Shown here piece after piece: positions 1 to 5,723 of a stretch of 6,006 nucleotides of DNA. The notes under the pieces were generated by a model, which was not told where the DNA came from, ran no database searches, and worked only from the letters and a program-made list of their open reading frames with translations. The DNA is taken from positions 1-6,006 of the forward strand of contig JAJFFI010000409.1 of the NCBI GenBank assembly GCA_021776755.1. The letters are read 5' to 3'. Within the stretch, counting starts at the first letter, position 1, and every line of letters begins with the position of its first letter. A program made the position numbers and the translations under genes. The stretch comes from Alphaproteobacteria bacterium (GTDB lineage Bacteria; Pseudomonadota; Alphaproteobacteria; JAJFFI01).

Positions 1-2
1 GG

Positions 3-1898
3 GTCGAGACCGACGGCGGCGTCATCGACTGCGAGTATGTGGTGAACTGCGCCGGCATGTGGGGCCGCGAGGTCGGCCTGATGGCGGGCGTCCCGGTGCC
101 GCTGCATGCCGCCGAACACATCTATGTGGTGACGACGCCGATCGAGGGTGTGCGGGCGGACTTTCCGGTGCTGCGCGATCCGGACGCGACGGTTTACATC
201 AAGGAAGATGCCGGCAAGCTGCTGGTCGGCTGCTTCGAGAAGCGCTGCAAGCCCTGGGGCATGGACGGCATTCCGGAAGATTTCGAATTCGGGACGTTCC
301 AGGAAGACTGGGATCACTTCGCGCCGGTCTACGAGATGGCGATGGAGCGGGTGCCGGCGCTGGGCGAGACCGGTATCCGGCAGTTCCTCGTCGGCCCCGA
401 GAGTTTCACGCCGGACGTGTCCTACATTCTCGGCGAGGCGCCGGACGTGCGGAACTTCTTCGTCGCCTGCGGGTTCAACTCGATCGGGATTGCGTCGTCG
501 GCGGGGGCCGGGCGGATCGTCGCCGAATGGATCGTCAACGGGCATCCGACGATGGACCTCTGGGACGTCGACATCCGGCGCTTCCATCCCGCGCAAAACG
601 ATGCGGCCTATCTGGCGGACCGGGTCACGGAATCGATGGGCCTGCTTTACGCCATGCACTGGCCCTATCTGCAGCCGGTGACCGGCCGCGACCTGCGGCG
701 CTCGCCGCTGCATGACCGGATGGCGGCGGCGCGGGCGTGTTTCGGTGTGGTCGCCGGATACGAGCGGCCCAACTGGTTCGCGCCCGAAAGCGTGGCGCCG
801 GAGTACGACTACAGCTACGGGCGGCAGAACTGGTTCCCGTATGCCGCCGCCGAACATACGGCGGTGCGCGAGGCGGCGGGGCTGTTCGATCAGTGCTCGT
901 TCGCCAAGATCCTCGTCGAGGGCAAGGACGCGCTGGTGCTGCTGCAGCAGCTCTGCGCGAACGATATCGATGTCCCGGCGCTCAAGCTCGTCTACACGGC
1001 GATGCTCAATCCGCGGGGCGGTTTCGAGGCGGACCTCACCGTCACCCGGCTCGACGAGACGGCCTTCCTCGTGGTCACGGCCTGCGCGTCGTTCATCCGC
1101 GACTTTGCCCACATCCGCCGTCACGCGGGCGAACAGGGCGTTCGGATAAGCGATGTCACGGACGCCTGGCCGACGATCGGCATCATGGGGCCGAACAGCC
1201 GTGACGTTCTGGCAGGCATCACCGATGCGGCGCTCGGCAACGAGGCGTTTCCGTTCGCAACGGCGCAGCGGATCGAGATGGCCGGGCTGCCGGTGCTGGC
1301 GTCGCGCATCACCTATATGGGCGAGCTCGGCTGGGAGCTGAACCTCGATGCGGCTGCTGCCGGCCCCGACGGCATCGGCGAGCTGCACGACGCGCTGGTC
1401 GGGGCCGGTGCCAGTCACGGATTGCGCCATGCCGGCTATCACGCGCTTCATTCGTTGCGGATGGAAAAGGCCTATCGATCCTGGGGGCACGATCTCGGGG
1501 ACGAGGATACGCCGCTCGAGACCGGGCTCGGGTTCGCGGTTGCCTGGAACAAGCCCGGCGGGTTCATAGGACGCGACGCGCTGCTGGCGCAGAAGGAGGC
1601 GGGGATCAAGAAGCGTCTGGTGCAGTTCACGCTCGACGATCCGGAGCCGCTGCTGTTCCACGACGAGGTCGTCTGGCGGGCCGGCAAGCGGGCCGGCAAT
1701 TTGGCGTCGGGCGATTACGGGCATCATCTCGGCCGCGCGGTGGCGCTTGCCTATCTGCGCGATCCGGACGGCGGCAACGTGGACGCGGACTGGATCAGGG
1801 ACGGCGCCTACGAGATCGAGATCGCCGGCGAAAAGTTCGCGGCGACGGCGCATCTCCGCCCGGCCTATGACCCGAAGAGCGAACGGGTGAAGGCATGA
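3..1898 (+). CDS. FAD-dependent oxidoreductase with C-terminal GcvT (aminomethyltransferase) domain, 5'-partial; dimethylglycine/sarcosine dehydrogenase family
   Basis: The reading frame is open from base 3, so the gene enters from outside the window. About 631 codons are visible; the family is usually about 800-860 residues, so the N-terminal FAD Rossmann motif is missing here. Visible segments in order are the end of the DAO-type FAD domain (VVNCAGMWGREVG near base 36; GFNSIGIASSAGAGRIVAEWI at about 471-536), the central linker domain ending in ERPNWF (762-779), the GcvT N-terminal domain (ND at 960-965; GGFEADL at 1017-1037, including the family's conserved Asp at 1032-1034; TYMGELGWEL at 1311-1340), and the GcvT C-terminal barrel (SGDYGHHLG at 1707-1733). 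Known members oxidise N-methyl groups of glycine derivatives and pass the one-carbon unit to tetrahydrofolate. The exact substrate is not readable, and paralogues of this family are common in alphaproteobacteria. Its TGA overlaps the next gene's ATG. The GTG at 39 lies inside the FAD domain and is not the true start. Family assignment is firm; substrate is unknown. Confidence 0.85.
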   Translation, partial: VETDGGVIDCEYVVNCAGMWGREVGLMAGVPVPLHAAEHIYVVTTPIEGVRADFPVLRDPDATVYIKEDAGKLLVGCFEKRCKPWGMDGIPEDFEFGTFQEDWDHFAPVYEMAMERVPALGETGIRQFLVGPESFTPDVSYILGEAPDVRNFFVACGFNSIGIASSAGAGRIVAEWIVNGHPTMDLWDVDIRRFHPAQNDAAYLADRVTESMGLLYAMHWPYLQPVTGRDLRRSPLHDRMAAARACFGVVAGYERPNWFAPESVAPEYDYSYGRQNWFPYAAAEHTAVREAAGLFDQCSFAKILVEGKDALVLLQQLCANDIDVPALKLVYTAMLNPRGGFEADLTVTRLDETAFLVVTACASFIRDFAHIRRHAGEQGVRISDVTDAWPTIGIMGPNSRDVLAGITDAALGNEAFPFATAQRIEMAGLPVLASRITYMGELGWELNLDAAAAGPDGIGELHDALVGAGASHGLRHAGYHALHSLRMEKAYRSWGHDLGDEDTPLETGLGFAVAWNKPGGFIGRDALLAQKEAGIKKRLVQFTLDDPEPLLFHDEVVWRAGKRAGNLASGDYGHHLGRAVALAYLRDPDGGNVDADWIRDGAYEIEIAGEKFAATAHLRPAYDPKSERVKA

Positions 1899-3670
1899 CG
1901 TTCGACCGCGCCGCAATCCTGCCCGAGCCGGATCTGCCCGCCGGTGCCGATCTGCTGGCCGAGGGGCGGAAGGCGGCAGAGACCGTCACGGTGGGGACTT
2001 GCGCGTTTCTGCGGGACCGGGGCGTTGCCTCCGAGTTCGAATGGAAAACGCGCTGCATAGCCGCGGGCGAGGTCATGACCCACGCCCAGATCGGCTTTCG
2101 TGACTTTGCCAAGACCCGGCGCGCGTTTTCCGAAATCCCGGAGGCGCTGTCGAAACACGGCTATCGCGTCGACCGCTACGGCATCTGTCTCGACTGGGCG
2201 ATGGGCTATCCGGCCGGCGCGCGGCGCGACGACATGATGGGCACGGGCCTGATGATGACCGGCGCCGGGGAGTTCGCATCGCTCACCGCCGAGGCGCCGG
2301 TGGCGCCTCATTTCGGGGATTTCATCATGGGCATGCCGGCGGCCTTCGAGAACACCAGGATGGCGCTCGAGGCGGGCTCCACGTCGATCGGCAATCTCGG
2401 GCAGTATTTCACCTACCGCCTGCCGGGGTGGGACGACGACGTGGCGACGACGGCGGCGACCGTGAAGGCGATGGCGCTGGCCGCCGCGCAGCCGGTGGAT
2501 GTGCTGATCCATTCCAATCTGGATGACGGGTTCGCGGCGCTGTTCTCGGACCTCGCGTGCACACTGGGTGCGGTGCTGCTGGAAATTCACATCGTCGAGG
2601 CGCTGTCCGGCGGGCGGGTCGCGCATTGCTATGGTCACACATTTACCGAGCCCGTCTCGCGCCTCGCGTTCCAGCGCGCGCTCGCCGAGGTCAGCACGAC
2701 GCCGGGGACGATGGTCTATGGCAACACCGTCACCTACGGGCCGGACGAAGCCGCGAACTACGCGAGCCTCGCGGCCTATCTCTCGGTCGACATCCAGGGG
2801 CAGCGCACCCGGCCGACGGGGCACGCGGTCAATCCGGTGCCGGTCACGGAGGCGCAGCGCATTCCGGACGTCGACGAGATCATCGCCGCCCAGATGTTCG
2901 CCAACCGCCTCATCGAGCGTACCGAGGGGCAGGGCGGCTGGGTTGACGACGCCCGCGTCGATGCCATGGCGGCGTGCCTTGTCGCGGGCGGCAAGCGGTT
3001 CTGTGCGGCGGTTCTGAAGGGCTTTGCCGAGGCCGGCATCGACACCGAAGACCCGTTCGAGATGCTGCTGGCGATCCGGCGGGCCGGCGCGCGACGTCTG
3101 GAGGCGGCATTCGGGCCGGGCCGCGAAGACCCTGCCGAGCCGCGCGGCCGGGTTCCCGTGGTGGCGGCCACCACCTTCGTTGAACTCGAAGCCCAGGCCG
3201 AGGCCTGCGTCGCGTCCCTCGACGACGGCGTTCGCCGGGCGCTTCGCGGCGCGGGGCTGAAGGGCGCGGTCGCGACGACCGACGTGCATGAATACGGCAA
3301 GGTGCTGCTCGACTCGGTGCTCGGCAAGCTCGATGTCGAACTGGCGGACGCCGGGGTGAGCGTCGACGCCTCCGCGCTCGCAGCGCTTGCCGAGGACACC
3401 GGCGCCGGCTTCGTCGCGGTCAGCACCTACAACGGCGTGGCGCTCGACTATCTGAAGGCGCTCCGGGCCGCCCTCGCAGCGCGTGGGCTCGATGTCCCGG
3501 TGTTCATCGGGGGCAAGCTTAACCAGGTGCCGAAGGGCAGCAACACCAGCCTGCCGGTCGATGTCAGCGGCGAGCTCGGCGAGCTCGGCGCGATTGCCTG
3601 CGCGAGTGTCGAGGACATGCTGACGCGGCTCGCCGACATGGCGCGAAGCCGGAAGGATGCCGCCGAATGA
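1895..3670 (+). CDS. Cobalamin-dependent mutase-like protein (glutamate mutase epsilon-like domain fused to B12-binding domain)
   Basis: This 591-residue protein has two parts. Residues about 455-585 form a B12-binding domain with base-off/His-on signatures: D463-V-H465-E-Y-G468 (DxHxxG, lower-ligand His465), S510-T-Y in place of the usual SxL, and G539-G540. The stretch after GG resembles the small subunit (MutS) of clostridial glutamate mutase. Residues about 30-410 resemble, more weakly, the catalytic epsilon subunit (MutE); dense motifs include AGSTSIGNLGQYF at 160-172, LPGWDDD at 176-182, EIH at 230-232, HCYGH at 244-248 and HAVNPVPVTE at 310-319. In clostridia these are separate proteins, so this looks like an epsilon-sigma fusion. 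No MetH-type helical cap precedes the B12 domain, which favours a mutase over a methyltransferase. The ATG at 1895 overlaps the upstream TGA (ATGA) without a well-spaced Shine-Dalgarno, suggesting translational coupling. Cobalamin binding is well supported; the reaction and substrate are inferred. Confidence 0.8.
   Translation: MTFDRAAILPEPDLPAGADLLAEGRKAAETVTVGTCAFLRDRGVASEFEWKTRCIAAGEVMTHAQIGFRDFAKTRRAFSEIPEALSKHGYRVDRYGICLDWAMGYPAGARRDDMMGTGLMMTGAGEFASLTAEAPVAPHFGDFIMGMPAAFENTRMALEAGSTSIGNLGQYFTYRLPGWDDDVATTAATVKAMALAAAQPVDVLIHSNLDDGFAALFSDLACTLGAVLLEIHIVEALSGGRVAHCYGHTFTEPVSRLAFQRALAEVSTTPGTMVYGNTVTYGPDEAANYASLAAYLSVDIQGQRTRPTGHAVNPVPVTEAQRIPDVDEIIAAQMFANRLIERTEGQGGWVDDARVDAMAACLVAGGKRFCAAVLKGFAEAGIDTEDPFEMLLAIRRAGARRLEAAFGPGREDPAEPRGRVPVVAATTFVELEAQAEACVASLDDGVRRALRGAGLKGAVATTDVHEYGKVLLDSVLGKLDVELADAGVSVDASALAALAEDTGAGFVAVSTYNGVALDYLKALRAALAARGLDVPVFIGGKLNQVPKGSNTSLPVDVSGELGELGAIACASVEDMLTRLADMARSRKDAAE
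3651..3657 (+). promoter_or_regulatory. Ribosome binding site GGAAGGA for the ProC-like gene
   Basis: A purine-rich GGAAGGA lies inside the end of the mutase-like gene, 9 bases before the ATG at 3667. It supports that start and allows reinitiation in addition to coupling through the ATGA overlap. Confidence 0.7.
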
Positions 3671-4440
3671 CCGCCGTGAAGACGCTCGGGATCATCGGCG
3701 CGGGGCACCTGACGAAGAATGTCGTCGCGGGCCTGAAACTCCATGCGAATTGCCCGGCGATTGTCGTCTCGCCGCGCGGCAAGGCCGTGGCGGCGGAGAT
3801 GGCGGCGCAGTTCGGCGCCGGGATCGCGGCGGACAATGCCGAGGTGGTGGAGCGGTCGGACGCCGTCATCATCGCGCCGCGTCCGCCGGACGTGCCGGAC
3901 GCGATCCGGGGCCTGCCGTGGCGGAAGGGGCAGGCGGCAATCTCGGCGGCGGCCCGGGTCCCGCTCGAGGTCATCCGCGAGCTGACGTCCCCGGCCGATG
4001 CGGTGGTGTCGATGCCGGTGATCTCGGGCGCGTTCGGCCAGTCGCCCACGGCGCTCTATCCGGACAACGCGATGGCCCGCGAGATCTTCGCCCGCATCGG
4101 CAGCGTCAACGCGATGCCGAGCGAGGACGCCTACGAGGCGGCCAGCACGATGGGAGCGGTGTTCGGCTGGATGTTCGGCCTGATGGCGGAAACCGCGGCC
4201 TGGGCCGAGGCCAACGGCGTGCCGGCCGACGCCGCGCGCGCGATGACCATCGACGTGTTTCGGGGCCCGGCCGGGCTCGCAGAGCGCCGCCCGGATGTTT
4301 CGTTTTCAGAACTTCTGGGCGAAATTTCAACGCCGGGTACGATCACCCAGCTCGGGCTCGATCATCTGGTTGAGCGCGGCGCGCTCGAGGCCTGGTCCGA
4401 GGCGTGCCGGATTGTACTTTCCCGCATCCGCGACGAATAG
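3667..4440 (+). CDS. Pyrroline-5-carboxylate reductase-like NAD(P)-binding protein, divergent
   Basis: This 257-residue protein has the P5C reductase layout: an N-terminal Rossmann domain with GAGH (G11-A-G13-H) after a short hydrophobic strand, APRPPD at 70-75 where P5C reductases have VKP, and an all-helical C-terminal domain with STPGTITQLGL at 221-231, matching the family's SPGGTT motif. Real P5C reductases make proline from 1-pyrroline-5-carboxylate using NAD(P)H. Two signatures differ here: MPNTP is replaced by M116-P-V-I, and the SGSGPAY region reads S160-T-M-G-A-V-F-G-W. Together with its place in a catabolic-looking operon, this argues against a housekeeping ProC and for an imine reductase or amine dehydrogenase acting on another substrate, probably a product of the neighbouring enzymes. 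The ATG overlaps the previous gene's TGA and has a good ribosome binding site. Fold assignment is firm; function is open. Confidence 0.85.
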   Translation: MTAVKTLGIIGAGHLTKNVVAGLKLHANCPAIVVSPRGKAVAAEMAAQFGAGIAADNAEVVERSDAVIIAPRPPDVPDAIRGLPWRKGQAAISAAARVPLEVIRELTSPADAVVSMPVISGAFGQSPTALYPDNAMAREIFARIGSVNAMPSEDAYEAASTMGAVFGWMFGLMAETAAWAEANGVPADAARAMTIDVFRGPAGLAERRPDVSFSELLGEISTPGTITQLGLDHLVERGALEAWSEACRIVLSRIRDE

Positions 4441-4443
4441 CGA

Positions 4444-4938
4444 CTACTCGGCCTTCAGCTCTTCCGGCAGACCGCCGAACTTGCCGCGGTAGTAGAGCAG
4501 CGGCTTGTCGTGCTTTTCGTCGATGTGGATGTGCTTCACTTCGCCGACGAGGATTGAGTGGGTGCCGCCCGGGTATTCGTGCGCGAGGCGGCATTCGAGC
4601 AGCACGTTGTAGTCCGACAGGACCGGAATGTTCCGCTCGCTCAGGCGCCATTCGCCGAGGACCGCCTTGTCCCGGCCCTTGGTGGCGAAGGCGAGCGCGC
4701 GCTTGGACTGGTGCTCGGCGAGGATGTGGATGGCGAAATGGCCGGTCTTGCCGAACAGCGGATAGGCCTGCGATTCCGCATGGACGCAGACCAGCACCAT
4801 CGGCGGTTCCAGCGAAACCGAGCAGAACGCGTTCGCCGTAAGCCCGGTGATCTCGCCCTCGTCGTCGCGGATGGTGACGATGGTGACGCCGCTGGCGAAG
4901 CGCCCGAGGGCGGCCTTGAATTCCTGAGGATCAATCAT
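4444..4938 (-). CDS. Flavin reductase family protein (FMN-binding split barrel)
   Basis: This complete 164-residue protein is the typical length for small flavin reductases of the HpaC/DIM6-NTAB type, which use NAD(P)H to reduce free FMN or FAD for partner monooxygenases. Visible family motifs are FASGVTIVT at 14-22, TGLTANAFCSVSLEPPMVL at 31-49 (flavin-binding strand region), LLECRL at 113-118, GTH at 125-127 followed by SILVGEV (the position of the GDH/GTH motif), and a C-terminal LLYYRGKF at 147-154. It is soluble, with no signal peptide. The ATG at 4938 gives the usual MIDPxEFxxALGRFASG opening; no clear Shine-Dalgarno precedes it and no other in-frame start is close upstream. It converges on the ProC-like gene with a 3-base gap and is not part of that operon. 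No monooxygenase partner is in the window. Some members bind flavin as general electron donors, so the partner is undetermined. Confidence 0.92.
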   Translation of the reverse strand: MIDPQEFKAALGRFASGVTIVTIRDDEGEITGLTANAFCSVSLEPPMVLVCVHAESQAYPLFGKTGHFAIHILAEHQSKRALAFATKGRDKAVLGEWRLSERNIPVLSDYNVLLECRLAHEYPGGTHSILVGEVKHIHIDEKHDKPLLYYRGKFGGLPEELKAE

Positions 4939-4959
4939 GTTGGCAGGTTTACCCGATTT

Positions 4960-4987
4960 CCGGCTGGCGCGCCAAGGGCGCCACCGG
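4960..4987. other. GC-rich inverted repeat, hairpin in the flavin reductase leader
   Basis: CCGG (4960-4963), a bulged C, then TGGCGC (4965-4970) pair with GCGCCA (4978-4983) and CCGG (4984-4987) around a 7-base loop, giving 10 GC-rich pairs with one bulge. The left arm also overlaps a 10-base palindrome, TGGCGCGCCA. There is no T-run on either side, so it is not an intrinsic terminator. It begins 21 bases upstream of the flavin reductase ATG and would be in that gene's 5' untranslated RNA if the proposed promoter is used. A protein-binding site is the other possibility. Confidence 0.5.
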
Positions 4988-5023
4988 GCACGAAGTAATG
5001 TCGGCGTCCGGAACTTCAGCGAT

Positions 5024-5029
5024 ATTATA
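5024..5029 (-). promoter_or_regulatory. Candidate -10 box (TATAAT) of the flavin reductase promoter
   Basis: Read on the minus strand this is a perfect TATAAT, unusual in such a GC-rich window. It would start transcription near 5017, giving a leader of about 79 bases before the flavin reductase ATG. No good TTGACA-type -35 lies at 17-18 bases; that position is occupied by a TTAA half-site of the CtrA-like box, as expected for an activator-dependent promoter. The call is from pattern alone. Confidence 0.5.
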
Positions 5030-5046
5030 GTGTTTCAGTACAGGTG

Positions 5047-5067
5047 CGCTTAACGCTTTATTAAGCG
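5047..5067. promoter_or_regulatory. CtrA-like box TTAA-N7-TTAA within a perfect 7-bp inverted repeat
   Basis: TTAA at 5050-5053 and TTAA at 5061-5064 are separated by exactly seven bases, matching the CtrA consensus of alphaproteobacteria. The half-sites sit in a larger perfect inverted repeat, CGCTTAA (5047-5053) and TTAAGCG (5061-5067). Relative to the minus-strand TATAAT the box would span about -33 to -47, the usual place for CtrA activation. It also lies about 65 bases upstream of the divergent ATG at 5129, so it could serve either gene. The same repeat could instead be the operator of another dimeric regulator. Confidence 0.55.
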
Positions 5068-5117
5068 GGAGAGGATCAAGATACACGCAAGTCAAACCCG
5101 GAAAAACAATAGCAAAC

Positions 5118-5122
5118 GGGAG
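5118..5122 (+). promoter_or_regulatory. Ribosome binding site GGGAG that decides the start at 5129
   Basis: GGGAG ends 6 bases before the ATG at 5129, a normal spacing. It directly abuts the in-frame TTG at 5123, which leaves no spacing for that codon, so ATG 5129 is preferred. Confidence 0.7.
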
Positions 5123-5128
5123 TTGCCA

Positions 5129-5719
5129 ATGTTCTCCCTCTCGCTCAATTGGGTGCTTGCCGTCAGCCTGCTCGCGTCGCTGTCCGAAGGACGGCCCGGG
5201 ACGCCGTCGCTGACCCCCGAAGTGCGGCAGGTCGATTTCGGACAGGTGCTGATCGGCTCGAGTGTCGCGCGCTCCATCCGTCTGCGCTCACGTTACGGCC
5301 CGGTGACCCTGAAAAGCGCGTTCCTCGAGGGCGGGCAGCGGCTCAGTTTCGCGCTGAGCTACCGGGCCCGGGGGAACGAGGTGCTGGTCGGCATTGGGAA
5401 TACGCTGGATGTCTCACTCGCATTTTCTCCGGCCCGGGCGGCGCGCCACAAGACCCGGCTGATGGCGCGAATGACGGAGGGCGACAGCACGGGATTTCCG
5501 GTCGAGCTGACCGGTGCCGGGACATTCCGGATTTCAGAACTTGATAGCGTGCGGCTGACCGGGGGTCCGGCGGCAGGGCCCTTGAGCCTCGGGACCGCGC
5601 GGACGGACATCGCCGTGCGCTTCACGCCGCGGCGGCGCGGCCCGCATCTCGCCGCCCTGGTGCTTCGCGACCGGGACGGCCGGCGGCTTGGCATGACCCT
5701 CTCGGGGGCCGGGCGCTAG
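5129..5719 (+). CDS. Probable exported protein with ASH/choice-of-anchor-D type domain
   Basis: A 196-residue protein of unknown function. Residues about 8-18 (WVLAVSLLASL) are hydrophobic and could be a signal peptide or anchor, but the n-region has no Lys or Arg, so export is only likely. Residues 35-131 read as one Ig-like ASH (ASPM/SPD-2/Hydin) or choice-of-anchor-D domain: VDFGQVLIGSS at 35-45, SLAFSP at 96-101 and VELTGAG at 125-131. Residues 133-195 match only the second half of another such domain: FRIS at 133-136, IAVRFTPRRRGPHLAALVL at 161-179 and a closing MTLSGAG at 189-195. These beta-sandwich modules are usually structural or binding parts of envelope or extracellular proteins; nothing catalytic is visible. 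The gene is divergent from the flavin reductase, sharing a 190-base regulatory region, and converges on the DUF3047 gene with a 4-base gap. Confidence 0.8.
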   Translation: MFSLSLNWVLAVSLLASLSEGRPGTPSLTPEVRQVDFGQVLIGSSVARSIRLRSRYGPVTLKSAFLEGGQRLSFALSYRARGNEVLVGIGNTLDVSLAFSPARAARHKTRLMARMTEGDSTGFPVELTGAGTFRISELDSVRLTGGPAAGPLSLGTARTDIAVRFTPRRRGPHLAALVLRDRDGRRLGMTLSGAGR

Positions 5720-5723
5720 ACCT

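Noticed and set aside
39..41. GTG at 39 as the start of the first gene
   Set aside because: Family sequence continues upstream to base 3 (VETDGGVIDCEYVVNCAG), so this codon is an internal valine of the FAD domain.
1865..3289. A 474-codon open frame on the minus strand opposite the B12 protein gene
   Set aside because: Its translation is rich in Arg, His and Gly with no recognisable motif, and the plus-strand frame carries clear B12-domain signatures. Long antisense frames are common opposite GC-rich genes.
3572..3589. Tandem copies of GAGCTCGGC
   Set aside because: It is a two-copy repeat in frame encoding ELG-ELG inside the B12 domain, explained by codon bias; no sign of a variable repeat tract.
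3657..4373. 238-codon frame starting at 3657 overlapping the ProC-like gene
   Set aside because: It is a low-complexity Arg/Gly-rich frameshifted reading; the frame from 3667 carries the Rossmann motif and the P5C-reductase C-terminal motif.
4434..4450. Imperfect inverted repeat over the two stop codons as an intrinsic terminator
   Set aside because: The stem is only seven pairs with one mismatch and a 3-base loop, AT-rich in part, and has no T-run on either strand.
5123..5125. TTG at 5123 as the start of the ASH-domain gene
   Set aside because: The GGGAG ribosome binding site directly abuts it, while the ATG at 5129 has normal spacing.
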